Position numbers and translations under genes: made by a program. DNA of 64,000 nt from Microcoleus sp. FACHB-1515 (lineage in GTDB: Bacteria; Cyanobacteriota; Cyanobacteriia; Elainellales; Elainellaceae): positions 62,001-126,000 of the forward strand of contig NZ_JACJPO010000020.1 of assembly GCF_014696105.1 (NCBI RefSeq), given 5' to 3'. Every line of letters starts with the position of its first letter. Position 1 is the first letter of the stretch. Shown piece after piece: positions 56,052 to 64,000 of this stretch. The notes under the pieces are model-generated. The model was not told the DNA's origin and did no database searches. It was given only the letters and a program-made list of their open reading frames with translations.

Positions 56052-56090
56052 GATGAGAATAAGCTTTACAAATATTTGAATTTGCTCCAC

Positions 56091-56312
56091 ATGAAGACGT
56101 TTTTTCGGCAGAACATCGCTCCGTTTCTCGTACTGCTTGTCTTTCTCGTTGCGCTGATTGCCACGAGTGCCCGCATTTTCCTGCCCAGCGACATGATTGC
56201 CCCCGCGCCGATCGATGAACCCACGTCGCAAATCGAGCGATCGTCGGAAGTCGCCGGACTGCCGCCGAGTCTCAAAGTTTTGGTGCATGGCATTCCCGCC
56301 AACACGCTCTAA
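56091..56312 (+). CDS. Small single-helix membrane protein
   Basis: 73 aa from ATG 56091. One membrane helix (FLVLLVFLVALIATSARIF) and a short polar end (SLKVLVHGIPANTL). No family recognised. It starts 39 bp after the transporter gene; its stop codon overlaps the next gene's ATG by one base (TAATG), indicating translational coupling with the acetyltransferase. Confidence 0.65.
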   Translation: MKTFFRQNIAPFLVLLVFLVALIATSARIFLPSDMIAPAPIDEPTSQIERSSEVAGLPPSLKVLVHGIPANTL

Positions 56313-56830
56313 TGAATCCGCCGCTGCCAGCGGGATACGAGCTACGGCGCGGCTCTGGCCTTGACCGCGCCCTGCTTGTGCAGTTCATGCAGCGCACCTA
56401 CGAAGAACTTTTTCCTGGGCAGCCGATCGCGGAGCGCTCCCGGAACGGTGTCGCCCATCTCGCGCAAACGGTTGATTCGTATCTTTCAGCCGACACGCCG
56501 CTGTGGTGGGTCGCAGCCCCCGATCGCACCACTGCCGCCGGACTGTGGATCGGCAACGCCATCGATCAGGTGACGGGCGATCGCCACGCTCACATCTTTT
56601 TGCTCTACGTCACGCCCGCCCATCGACGGCGAGGCATTGGCAAGGCACTGATGCAGTATGCCGAGAACTGGGCGCGGCAGCGAGGCGATCGCCAAATTGG
56701 ACTTCAGGTCTTCCAAACCAATCAGCCCGCTTTGCATCTCTACACCAAGCTGGGCTATGAAGTGCAATCGCTGTGGATGGTGAAATCGCTAGACGAGCGA
56801 TCGAGTGAAGCGGACAGGCGATCAACGTGA
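56312..56830 (+). CDS. GNAT-family N-acetyltransferase
   Basis: 172 aa. Acetyl-CoA binding motif A is LLYVTPAHRRRGIGKALMQ, followed by QVFQTNQPALHLYTKLGYE. N-terminal ALLVQFMQRTYEELFPGQ and HLAQTVDSYLSADTPLWWV fit a cyanobacterial GNAT subfamily of unknown substrate. Between them the residues PIAERSRNGV appear to be extra and are encoded by a copy of the dispersed AGCGCT repeat. Translationally coupled to the upstream small membrane protein. Confidence 0.85.
   Translation: MNPPLPAGYELRRGSGLDRALLVQFMQRTYEELFPGQPIAERSRNGVAHLAQTVDSYLSADTPLWWVAAPDRTTAAGLWIGNAIDQVTGDRHAHIFLLYVTPAHRRRGIGKALMQYAENWARQRGDRQIGLQVFQTNQPALHLYTKLGYEVQSLWMVKSLDERSSEADRRST
56423..56455 (-). repeat. Dispersed AGCGCT-GCGATCG repeat inside the acetyltransferase gene
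   Basis: Minus-strand reading contains CCGGGAGCGCTCCGCGATCG, matching the end of the repeats at 24591-24636 (ACAGCGCTCCGCGATCGC). In frame within the GNAT gene. Confidence 0.55.
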
Positions 56831-56854
56831 GATGAAGTTGCACAGCGATCGCGT

Positions 56855-58870
56855 TCAACTCGTTGAATCCTCTAGCTGATAGGCAAAGCTGAACGTTGCC
56901 CAGTGGTTTACGTCTAAGGCGATCGCGCTTGACTCACTGCCGCTGGCCTGATGTAGATCTTGCAGCACGGCCTGCACCAGATCGAGCGGCTTAGCGACGG
57001 GACGAACTGCGCCCGCTGCGATCGATTCGGCCTGCCCAAACGGAGATGTGCTGAAGATCACGTGTGTCTCAACCCAGCCCGATGCAATCTGCCTGAGCCA
57101 GTCATCCGAAGCGATCGTCAACACAGCATCCGGAGCAATTTCGCCTGCTTCCACTGCGGGCGGCAAATAGGCGGTGACGTTTTCGTCGCTGTCTAGCCCG
57201 ATCAAAATGGCGTAGACCGATCGATCGCTGCGATTGTGCAACTGATAGTCAATTCGGCTGTTGAGCGGTAGGGCGGGCAACACGGCAGGCGGCATGTCGG
57301 AAACACGCTGCGGTCGAACAATTTGCGGAACACGATCGCTCATCAGCAGCCTCGCCTCAACGTTCAATTGTGAGGAAGCGCGATTTTCCATTAGGCGCAG
57401 CAGCTTTAGCGCCAACAGCGTTTGCAGTTGCGGAGCGAGGCGAGTCACCGCAGTTTTAACGGCTTCGTCGGCTTCGATCAGCGTGTTGGCGATCGCGCTG
57501 CGGTCAGTCTGAAACAGGCCGTAGCCTTTGAGCGGTGCAGGTTCAACCTCCGGCGAAACTGAAGCGGTCAAGGTTGGAGCCTGCAACTTACCAAACAGAT
57601 AGTCGGCATGGTCGCCAGTGGCAACGGCAATGCGCGGCAGAGCGGCAAACGCGCTGGTCGCATCGACCCGCTCGATGCGCTCTAGGCTGCTGTCGAGGGC
57701 GATCGTCAAGCTGATGTCCGGCGGCAAAATTCGCACCACTTCCTGCACGATTTGCCCAATCTCCGGCGCTGCTGCATCCGGCTCCATCCAGCGGGCGATC
57801 GCAATCAGGCCATCGCGAGACCGAACGATCGCCTGCCGACCTTCCACCGACAACAGCGAACCCGCTGCATAATTTTCGACCACCTGAGGGGGAAGTCCGC
57901 CCAGCCAAACGCGAAATCGATCGTCTGCTTCGTTGCCCAAAATCGCGCCGTCTCCCGATGCAGCCATAATTTCCAGCGGCGGAATCGTCTTGGTGTTCAG
58001 TTGGGGCTGTTGCGTGCTGAAGCGCTGCGCGATCGCCTTGGCCTGCTCAAACGCCACTGTCAGCTTGGTCTGAGTTGTCTGCCAAAGCTGCTGGGTTAGT
58101 GCGTAGGTGAACAGTCCCGCACTGAAGCCGTTCCACTGATATTCAACCGCAGGCTGATCGATCGCCGCCGCACTGAGAATTGTCGGGCGTTGCCTTTGGA
58201 GGGTTTTCCGAAGGGCAAGTTCCGCCTCGCTGATTTGACCGACAGGCGCATTGGGACGAGCGCGAATGCGGAGATTGCCCTGCATCGAAGTGCCCAAGCT
58301 GCTGAAACCGCAGTCGAGAACGGCAATGACGCGATCGCTCTCTAGCCCGCCCAGCAGCAATTCGAGCGTGTCGGTAAACAGATCCATACAGTCAGGATTT
58401 TCTTCGGTCGGCAGCGTGGCATCGATCGGCACGATCGAACTTCGCAGCGTTCCATCTTCCAATTTGACGCGACTGCCCAAACCGCTGAAATGCACAATCA
58501 CCGTATCGTTTGCTTGGGCTTGGGCGAGATGGAATTGAAAGGCATCCACGATCGCGCTGCGGGTCGCCTGCTGATCGGTCAGGGTCAAAATATCGGCGGG
58601 CAAAAAGCCGAATCGTGCCGTCAGCAGTTCACGCTGAAGCTCAATGTCAGTCAAGCATCCGGTTAAAACAGCACCCCGAACGGGCGATCGATCTGCGACC
58701 GATTCGGGGTACTGGTTGATGCCGATCAAGAGCGCGAGCTTGCGGCGGGCAGGTTGGGCGAGGGCTTGGGCATAGCGATCGCCCCGCAGCAAAAATCCGA
58801 CTTCGCTCAAGGTCAGGCCGACCCCAGCCGTCAAAAGTCGCTGCAACAATTCCCGTCGCGTCAGGCTCAC
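56855..58870 (-). CDS. Exported caspase-fold protein lacking the catalytic dyad (pseudo-orthocaspase)
   Basis: 671 aa, GTG start. N-terminal Tat-like signal (TRRELLQ then LLTAGVGLTL), then a caspase p20-like domain starting KLALLIGINQYP. The catalytic His position in FSGHG is Leu131 (HFSGLGS) and the Cys position of DxCHSG is Gly188 (LDCGFSS), so both dyad residues seem lost while the fold is kept. The C-terminus contains a DUF4384-like domain (SRIDYQLHNRSDRSVYAILI). Expected in the periplasm or lumen as a non-proteolytic binding or scaffold protein. It begins 4 bp after the sat stop, so it is in the same operon. Confidence 0.8.
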   Translation of the reverse strand: MSLTRRELLQRLLTAGVGLTLSEVGFLLRGDRYAQALAQPARRKLALLIGINQYPESVADRSPVRGAVLTGCLTDIELQRELLTARFGFLPADILTLTDQQATRSAIVDAFQFHLAQAQANDTVIVHFSGLGSRVKLEDGTLRSSIVPIDATLPTEENPDCMDLFTDTLELLLGGLESDRVIAVLDCGFSSLGTSMQGNLRIRARPNAPVGQISEAELALRKTLQRQRPTILSAAAIDQPAVEYQWNGFSAGLFTYALTQQLWQTTQTKLTVAFEQAKAIAQRFSTQQPQLNTKTIPPLEIMAASGDGAILGNEADDRFRVWLGGLPPQVVENYAAGSLLSVEGRQAIVRSRDGLIAIARWMEPDAAAPEIGQIVQEVVRILPPDISLTIALDSSLERIERVDATSAFAALPRIAVATGDHADYLFGKLQAPTLTASVSPEVEPAPLKGYGLFQTDRSAIANTLIEADEAVKTAVTRLAPQLQTLLALKLLRLMENRASSQLNVEARLLMSDRVPQIVRPQRVSDMPPAVLPALPLNSRIDYQLHNRSDRSVYAILIGLDSDENVTAYLPPAVEAGEIAPDAVLTIASDDWLRQIASGWVETHVIFSTSPFGQAESIAAGAVRPVAKPLDLVQAVLQDLHQASGSESSAIALDVNHWATFSFAYQLEDSTS

Positions 58871-58874
58871 CAGA

Positions 58875-60053
58875 CTACGCCTCCACTGGCACTTTCATCG
58901 CCTCAGCCAAAACTGCTGCGACTTCCGGACGGGAAAATTCTGGTGGCGGCAGTTCTCCGTTCCGCAGCATTTGCCGAACTTTTGTGCCTGAGAGATGCAC
59001 CCGCTCCGCAGGCGTACTCGGACTCGTCTTCGTCGTTGCCATGCCCTGCGTCCGCAGACAGTAAAAAGCGTGTTCAAACTTCATCGGCGCGATTCCCAGC
59101 GCGGCAGGGTCGAAGCGATCGAAAATATGCTGCGCGTCATACGTGCCGTAGTAGTCACCGACTCCGGCATGATCGCGCCCGACGATAAAGTGCGTACAGC
59201 CGTAGTTTTTGCGAATCAAGGCGTGAAAAATCGCTTCTCTGGGACCTGCATAGCGCATTGCGGCAGGATTGATCGCCAAAATCACCCGATCTTGTGGGAA
59301 ATAATGCTCCAGCATCACCTCATAGCAGCGCATCCGCACATCAGCGGGAATGTCATCTTCTTTCGTCGCGCCGACGAGCGGATGCAAAAACAAACCGTCA
59401 ACCGTTTCGAGAGCGCACTTTTGAATGTATTCATGAGCGCGGTGAATTGGGTTGCGCGTTTGGAAGCCGACGATCGATTTCCACCCCTTTTCGCGAAACT
59501 GGGCACGCGAGGCGATCGGGTCAAGCTGATAGGCGGGAAACAGCGGATGCGGCTCACGCTCCAGCAGCCACACCGCACCCGCCAAATTGATCGCGCCCTG
59601 CTGGTAAACCACCTTGACGCCCGGATGCGCGTCGTCTTCCGTCAGATAAACTTTGGCGGCTTCGTTGCGCTTGTCGTAGGAATATTTCTGCATCAGTTCG
59701 AGGATGCCGACAGGTCGATTGGCTCGATCGCGCAGCACGATCGAACTGCCTTCCTGCAACGGTTCCGCAGTCGCTTCATCGACGGAAAGCGTCACGGGAA
59801 TCGACCAGGGCAAGCCGTTCGCCAAGTGCATCGACTCGACGACAGAATCATAATCCGCCTGATTCATAAATCCGGTCAGCGGACTGAACGCGCCGATCGC
59901 AATCATCACCAGATCCGACAGCGCCCGCTCATCGAGTACGACGTTGGGCAGCGAATCGGCCTGCTCCAAAAACTGCTGCTTTTGCGCTGGTGTGGCGATG
60001 CGGTTAATCAGTTCGCCTCCGTGCGGCGCAATCGCGTCTGAAAATTGACTCAA
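58875..60053 (-). CDS. sat: Sulfate adenylyltransferase (ATP sulfurylase)
   Basis: 392 aa from TTG 60053, chosen because GAGGAAG lies just upstream and the protein start [18 protein letters not shown] fits the family; the longer open frame is not supported. Substrate motifs [27 protein letters not shown] and [19 protein letters not shown] are present. It converts sulfate and ATP to APS, the first step of sulfate assimilation. A hairpin sits in its leader. The pseudo-orthocaspase gene follows after 4 bp. Confidence 0.95.
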   Translation of the reverse strand: MSQFSDAIAPHGGELINRIATPAQKQQFLEQADSLPNVVLDERALSDLVMIAIGAFSPLTGFMNQADYDSVVESMHLANGLPWSIPVTLSVDEATAEPLQEGSSIVLRDRANRPVGILELMQKYSYDKRNEAAKVYLTEDDAHPGVKVVYQQGAINLAGAVWLLEREPHPLFPAYQLDPIASRAQFREKGWKSIVGFQTRNPIHRAHEYIQKCALETVDGLFLHPLVGATKEDDIPADVRMRCYEVMLEHYFPQDRVILAINPAAMRYAGPREAIFHALIRKNYGCTHFIVGRDHAGVGDYYGTYDAQHIFDRFDPAALGIAPMKFEHAFYCLRTQGMATTKTSPSTPAERVHLSGTKVRQMLRNGELPPPEFSRPEVAAVLAEAMKVPVEA

Positions 60054-60081
60054 GATACTTCCTCTTCTGCGTAAGGGTGCG

Positions 60082-60117
60082 ATCGGTTCCGAATTTGGCT
60101 CCGAAACCGATTTTATT
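60082..60117. promoter_or_regulatory. Inverted repeat in the sat leader
   Basis: ATCGGTTCCG (60082-60091) and CGAAACCGAT (60102-60111) pair with one mismatch, followed on the plus strand by TTTTATT. No plus-strand gene ends here; on the minus strand it lies about 30 bp before the sat start, where it could end mnmA transcripts or act in the sat leader. Confidence 0.4.
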
Positions 60118-60142
60118 ACAGCGATCGCGCCAATTTTGCCGC

Positions 60143-61204
60143 TTAAGCTTGGTTGTGCGGTTCGATCACGCCGCCGCCCAGCAGAATTTCGCCGTCGTAC
60201 CACACTGCCGCCTGTCCGGGCGTGACGCTAAACTGCGGCTCATCGAAGATCACCTTGGCTCGCTCGCCCTCTAGGGGAATTACTGTCGCAGGCACGGCAG
60301 GCGATCGATACCTCACCTGAACCTGAGCCGAGATCGGCGCAGTCGGCGGATCGATCGAAACCCAGTTGACGCGCTGCACCGTGCATTCGGACTGATGACC
60401 GCTGGAGCGATCGCCCACGATTACCTGATTGCGTCCGGCGTCAATGCCGACGACGTAAAGCGGATTGGCGGCAGCGATGCCCAAGCCTTTGCGCTGACCG
60501 ATCGTGTAGTGGTGAATGCCGTTGTGCTGTCCCAAGACGCGCCCCGACTCATCCACAATCTCTCCAGGCTTCGGCGTCAAAAACTTGTCGAGAAACTTCT
60601 GCATCGAGCCGTGCGCTTCGATCAAGCACAAGTCTTGGCTTTCCGGCTTGCTGGCCGTACTCAAGCCAAATTCTCCGGCCATGCGGCGCGTTTCGGTCTT
60701 CGGCTGATTGCCCAGCGGAAACAGCGTGTGCGCCAAAATGTCTTGCGACAGATCGTAGAGGAAGTAGGACTGGTCTTTGCTGCGATCGATCGCCCGCCAA
60801 AGCTGATAGCGATTCGTTCCTTCGTCAAACTGAATTCGCGCATAGTGACCTGTGGCGATTTTGTCTGCGCCCAATTCTTTCCGCGCATAGTCCAGCATCG
60901 GCCCAAACTTCACCGCTTTGTTGCACTGCGAACAGGGCAGCGGCGTCACGCCCGCACCGTAGCCTTCCACCAGGTAGTCAATGATATTCGCCTGAAACGT
61001 CTCGCGGATATCGACGATGTGATGTGCGATGCCCATCTGTTCGCAAAGCTGAGCCGCGTCGATCATGCCTTCCGAGCAGCACTGACCCTTACCCTTCATC
61101 AGCCAAAGGGTTAAACCGACGACATCATAGCCCTGCGCTTGCAGGGTTGCGGCTGCAACCGAACTGTCTACGCCACCAGACAGCCCCACGACGACCTGAT
61201 TCAT
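60143..61204 (-). CDS. mnmA: tRNA-specific 2-thiouridylase MnmA
   Basis: 353 aa. PP-loop [13 protein letters not shown], nucleophile Cys94 in [26 protein letters not shown] and the second catalytic Cys in ESQDLCLI are all present; the C-terminal beta barrel ends with [15 protein letters not shown]. It thiolates U34 of tRNA-Lys, -Glu and -Gln. Upstream of sat on the same strand with an 89-bp gap. Confidence 0.96.
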   Translation of the reverse strand: MNQVVVGLSGGVDSSVAAATLQAQGYDVVGLTLWLMKGKGQCCSEGMIDAAQLCEQMGIAHHIVDIRETFQANIIDYLVEGYGAGVTPLPCSQCNKAVKFGPMLDYARKELGADKIATGHYARIQFDEGTNRYQLWRAIDRSKDQSYFLYDLSQDILAHTLFPLGNQPKTETRRMAGEFGLSTASKPESQDLCLIEAHGSMQKFLDKFLTPKPGEIVDESGRVLGQHNGIHHYTIGQRKGLGIAAANPLYVVGIDAGRNQVIVGDRSSGHQSECTVQRVNWVSIDPPTAPISAQVQVRYRSPAVPATVIPLEGERAKVIFDEPQFSVTPGQAAVWYDGEILLGGGVIEPHNQA

Positions 61205-61630
61205 GGCGTTTTGAGAAATGTTAATTCAGCTTTTAGGCTAGCATTTTGACGAGCAATCCGGCGGCTTTGGCTGGAGCATCCGGCCATCCACCCCAACCAA
61301 TAAATTCCCGATCGTCTCGCTGGCAACGCTTAGATTTGCGTTTGAACCGCAGCAAGCATCACAGGGTCGTTTTCCCAACCTGCGAGAAAATCCCGAATCA
61401 GTGAAATTTCAGTTGCTAAGTCATCCGGGTAGAAGACGCTGCCAAGGCTGTTCTTGCGCGAATCAAATTTAAACGAGGTTGAAGCTTGATAAGCACTGCC
61501 ATATGGTTTCGGCTCATGATTCTCGATCGCGCCAGCCAATTTCGATTGTAAAAAATTCATGTAGCTTAGGCAATACGTAAAGATGCCTTAAAGTCTTCCG
61601 GATATTTACTCAGCCTCATCTAAAAAAAGG
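61205..61630. other. Spacer with a doubtful small gene
   Basis: 426 bp between mnmA and the glycosyltransferase gene. Contains a 76-codon minus-strand frame (61330-61560) and, in another minus frame just below it, an open segment ending at about 61231 whose translation (EFIGWGGWPDAPAKAAGLLV) looks protein-like. Together they could be the remains of one frameshifted gene. Confidence 0.35.
61330..61560 (-). CDS. Small hypothetical protein or gene remnant
   Basis: 76 aa, ATG start, no clear ribosome binding site. Translation contains FYPDDLATEISLIRDFLAGW and reads like a real protein but I do not recognise it. A protein-like continuation is seen in a different frame downstream, so it may be the N-terminal part of a broken gene. 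Confidence 0.35.
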   Translation of the reverse strand: MNFLQSKLAGAIENHEPKPYGSAYQASTSFKFDSRKNSLGSVFYPDDLATEISLIRDFLAGWENDPVMLAAVQTQI

Positions 61631-61717
61631 ATGATGTATTCAGCATCGTTAGCAGGCAAAACTGCGTTCTACTCAGATGCACCTCATAAATCACGGAAAT
61701 ACTTTAGAGAGCCTGGT

Positions 61718-62719
61718 ATGACAAAAACTCCAGATATCACATTTGTTTGCTGTGTAGAATTTGGAGGCCTTGAGCTTCAAACTGTGCGGATGGTGCAGAG
61801 CCTACGGCAATACGGCGGGAAGTTCGCTGCGGCTCCAATCATCGCAGTCACACCTCGCTTTGGCCCGCCCCTTTCAAAGGACACGCTTCAGGTCTTTGAC
61901 GAACTGGGTGTTACTTATTTGCGTCCTCAGATTAAAACAAACTATCCCTGGTTCAAGTTTCTCAACAAGCCATTGGCATTGGTGGCCGCAGAAGAACACA
62001 TCACCTCTGAAGCGGTCGCTTGGCTTGATAGCGACCTTTTGATTGTGGATGAGCCTGACAAGCTTGAACTGGCCGAATCTGAAGATTTCCTCGGTTTCCC
62101 TGTGGAGTGTAAAGAAATGGGAACTAGCGGTTTAGGAGATCCTTACGAACCGCTTTGGCAGGAATTTTGTCGCCTTCTTGATATTAACATTGCAGATTTG
62201 CCCTGGGTGATAACGGCAGAAACAAATGAACAGGTTAGGCTCTACTTCAATGGCGGCATTTTTGTTTACCGTCGCTCAACTCGCTTCGCAGAAACCTACC
62301 TCAATATCTGTTTGCAACTGCTAGATTCTCGCCTGGGTACGAACGCAGAAGGCTACAACGTTGGGTTAAAAGAAATGAGTTCGATCGGCTTTGCCGTCAT
62401 CAAAATGAAACTGAGATGGCGATCGCTTCCCTACTCACATGATTATGTAATGCTCAGCGCTACCCATAATCAGTGGTACAAAGAAGAGCTGCTGCGGGAA
62501 GCAAAAATCATTCACTATCACGATTCGATGTGGCCTGCATTTTGGCCAACTTTTCTAGAGTGTCTTTACAAGACTCATCTTGAAGTTGCTCAGTGGCTTG
62601 AGCAATTGGGACCGATAAGTGTTCGATCTTCCATACAGTGGAGGATTGTGAGTAAGCTGCTAAAATCCATCAGAACTCGATCTGAGCAAGCCTACAATCG
62701 CAGTTGCCTATCAAAGTAG
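61718..62719 (+). CDS. Putative glycosyltransferase, GT-A fold
   Basis: 333 aa from ATG 61718, preceded by GAGAG at good spacing; an upstream in-frame ATG (61631) would add 29 residues but has its purine run too close. DITFVCCVEFGGLELQTVRM begins the fold; VAWLDSDLLIVDEP supplies a DxD metal motif; RLYFNGGIFVYRRS and IIHYHDSMWPAFW are like GT8-type nucleotide-sugar transferases. Acceptor unknown. More AT-rich than neighbours, single gene. Confidence 0.7.
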   Translation: MTKTPDITFVCCVEFGGLELQTVRMVQSLRQYGGKFAAAPIIAVTPRFGPPLSKDTLQVFDELGVTYLRPQIKTNYPWFKFLNKPLALVAAEEHITSEAVAWLDSDLLIVDEPDKLELAESEDFLGFPVECKEMGTSGLGDPYEPLWQEFCRLLDINIADLPWVITAETNEQVRLYFNGGIFVYRRSTRFAETYLNICLQLLDSRLGTNAEGYNVGLKEMSSIGFAVIKMKLRWRSLPYSHDYVMLSATHNQWYKEELLREAKIIHYHDSMWPAFWPTFLECLYKTHLEVAQWLEQLGPISVRSSIQWRIVSKLLKSIRTRSEQAYNRSCLSK

Positions 62720-62802
62720 AAACCGTTGGTGAGGTGTGGCTCGCTTGATAAGCATTCGCCGTTTCTTCTACAGATAAAAGCAGATTAAGGCGATCGCCCA
62801 AA

Positions 62803-63066
62803 TCACGAGGCAACAAGTTCCACCAAAAGCTGACTGCTCGCGCTCAGTCCCACAGGCGAAATTAGCAGGAGGTAGGCCGCAAGCAGCAGCCCTCCAAATC
62901 CGCTCCACAGCCACTTGCGCTAGAGCGATCGAATCAGCTAGGGCAGCGCGATCGCCACCATCACCACCGGAACAACTTTGGAGGGCGAAATCAGCCAGCG
63001 CAGGACGCGCCAAGTCATCGCTCCCCAATTCGCAACAGCCTCGGCACACATGCGGGGGTCAATCAT
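62803..63066 (-). pseudogene. Decayed ydcF-like membrane protein gene
   Basis: ATG at 63066 opens a 42-codon frame with MTWRVLRWLISPSKVVPVVM that stops at 62940. In another frame, just downstream, KWLWSGFGGLLLAAYLLLIS continues to a stop at 62803. Cyanobacterial YdcF/DUF218 proteins start with this pattern: a basic LLRLLISPS helix, then W-rich RW..W, a second helix, then the catalytic-like domain. The DUF218 domain is missing. I read this as an N-terminal remnant with a frameshift and stop; family assignment is from memory. Confidence 0.5.
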
Positions 63067-63145
63067 AAGCCTTCCACAACAAGCCAAAACTGCTGATTCG
63101 ATTACAGCAAATTTCGATCGCAGCGTCCAAGGCTCAGCTTCAAAC

Positions 63146-64000
63146 TCAATGCACTTCTACAGCCGTCGGCTCAATCAGCGTTTCGTCCACTGCAATTGTT
63201 TCAGGCGTATTTTCTTCTGCCGAAGCGTGATGCCAATGAATGCCAATGAACACATCGTAGAGAAAGCGCCAAAAATTCTTGCCTTCCAGCAGACCCAACG
63301 TCTGCGGCGAACCTTTTTGATCAAGCAGCGGCTTCATCACGCCATACGCCCGCTCATATCTATACCAGGGAATTGACGGCCACAGGTGATGGATCAGGTG
63401 ATAGTTTTGACCCATAATCAGCCAGTTCAAAATCCGATTTGGGTAAACCCTGGCATTTGTCCAGCGATCGCGTGAAAAGTGCGGACGATGAGGCAAATAG
63501 TCGAAAAACAAGCCGAGCGTCACGCCGACGATCGCGGAAGGAATACCCCAGAAATTCAGCAGATAGCCCAAGAAGCCGTTTTGAATGCCGACCCAAAAAA
63601 TGCCGACGACGATCGCCCGCGCAATGAACCACTCCAGCAGTTCCCACTTGCGCCACAGCCTGCGCTTGAAAAAGAAAACTTCGTGATAGAGAAACCGAGC
63701 GGCAATCAGCAGCAGCGGCCCTCCGGTCGAAACGTAATGATCCGGGTCGTCTTTCGGATGGTTGACGTTGGCGTGATGCTGCAAATGCACTCGCGTAAAG
63801 ACAGGAAACGAAAACGCTAGCAGCAAAGCGCTTCCGTGACCCATGATCGCGTTGACGATGCGGTTGCGGTGGGCGACATTGTGACAGGCATCGTGAATCA
63901 CCGTGCCGGACAAATGCAGCGCCAGCACGTTGAGCGTGAAGCAGCACCAATCAACCCAGTGCCAGCACCAGTAGCCGACGTTTGAGACGATCGCGATCGC
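63146..64000 (-). CDS. crtR: Beta-carotene hydroxylase CrtR, 5' end outside the window
   Basis: 284 residues visible, open through the right edge. Di-iron His boxes: HDACHNVAH, HLQHHANVNHP and NYHLIHHLWPSIPWY; FDYLPHRPHF is also conserved. Strong resemblance to Synechocystis CrtR (SGTVIHDA, FFFKRRLWRKWELLEWF). It adds the 3-hydroxyl groups to beta-carotene rings for zeaxanthin and myxoxanthophyll in thylakoid and plasma membranes. The segment before the internal GTG at 63928 (YWCWHWVDWCCFTLN) is conserved in kind, so the gene starts further right. Confidence 0.92.
   Translation of the reverse strand, partial: AIAIVSNVGYWCWHWVDWCCFTLNVLALHLSGTVIHDACHNVAHRNRIVNAIMGHGSALLLAFSFPVFTRVHLQHHANVNHPKDDPDHYVSTGGPLLLIAARFLYHEVFFFKRRLWRKWELLEWFIARAIVVGIFWVGIQNGFLGYLLNFWGIPSAIVGVTLGLFFDYLPHRPHFSRDRWTNARVYPNRILNWLIMGQNYHLIHHLWPSIPWYRYERAYGVMKPLLDQKGSPQTLGLLEGKNFWRFLYDVFIGIHWHHASAEENTPETIAVDETLIEPTAVEVH

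Noticed and set aside
58995-60041. 348-codon plus-strand frame opposite sat
   Set aside because: Shadow of sat, which has all substrate motifs; translation is Arg-rich and unlike any family.
62768-63049. 93-codon minus-strand frame as a gene
   Set aside because: It is the third frame across the ydcF-like remnant; Ala/Cys-rich translation without a family.

Overview
The window is cyanobacterial chromosome. It is full of HIP1 octamers (GCGATCGC) and carries cyanobacterial marker genes: psaM, the flavodiiron pair flv3/flv1, a CrtR-type beta-carotene hydroxylase, a PatA/PilG-type regulator with hmpF, the NAD-type GAPDH gap1, glgA, a KGK-domain protein and gas vesicle genes. hmpF plus a complete pilG-H-I-J-L chemosensory operon and gas vesicles point to a motile, probably filamentous, non-marine cyanobacterium (Leptolyngbya/Oscillatoria-like). 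That taxonomic guess is an inference.

Layout. 0-1 kb: end of a gas vesicle cluster (gvpK, gvpF), then a likely Yfr2/Cyano-1-type small RNA on the minus strand. 1.6-8.4 kb: a CHAT-domain protease-like TPR protein and a giant TPR-glycosyltransferase containing an internal duplication. 8.5-12.9 kb: flv3 and flv1 for Mehler-like O2 photoreduction, separated by a MITE-like element and a Uma2-family gene. 13.1-26.9 kb: the type IV pilus taxis cluster pilG-pilH-pilI-pilJ-pilL on the minus strand and divergent hmpF, separated by a repeat-rich 780-bp spacer. 26.9-43.1 kb: housekeeping genes (tilS, KGK protein, ccsA, gap1, aroK, LapA-like protein, ubiX, RNB exonuclease, phoU, psaM, a redoxin, dxs). 43.5-46.5 kb: pilT and a KaiB-fold protein whose first codons lie in a dispersed repeat, then an alpha/beta hydrolase. 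46.7-50.3 kb: envelope proteins (SLH/beta-helix, low-complexity-tail membrane protein) and small unknowns. 50.5-52.3 kb: an AT-rich, HIP1-free type II restriction-modification pair ending in an attC-like palindrome, read here as a transferred cassette. 52.8-64 kb: glgA, an MFS transporter, a GNAT acetyltransferase, sat (ATP sulfurylase) followed four bases later by an exported caspase-fold protein that has lost both catalytic residues, mnmA, a glycosyltransferase, a decayed ydcF-like gene, and the 3' part of crtR running off the end.

Functionally, two gene groups concern surface motility (pilGHIJL/hmpF; pilT plus the KaiB-fold protein) and several concern photosynthetic electron flow and pigments (flv1/3, psaM, ccsA, ubiX, dxs, crtR). 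I saw no rRNA, tRNA, CRISPR array, intact insertion sequence or prophage. The less expected signals are short palindromic repeats apparently inserted in frame into genes, the attC-like end of the restriction-modification pair, the sat-pseudocaspase operon and the interrupted flv operon.
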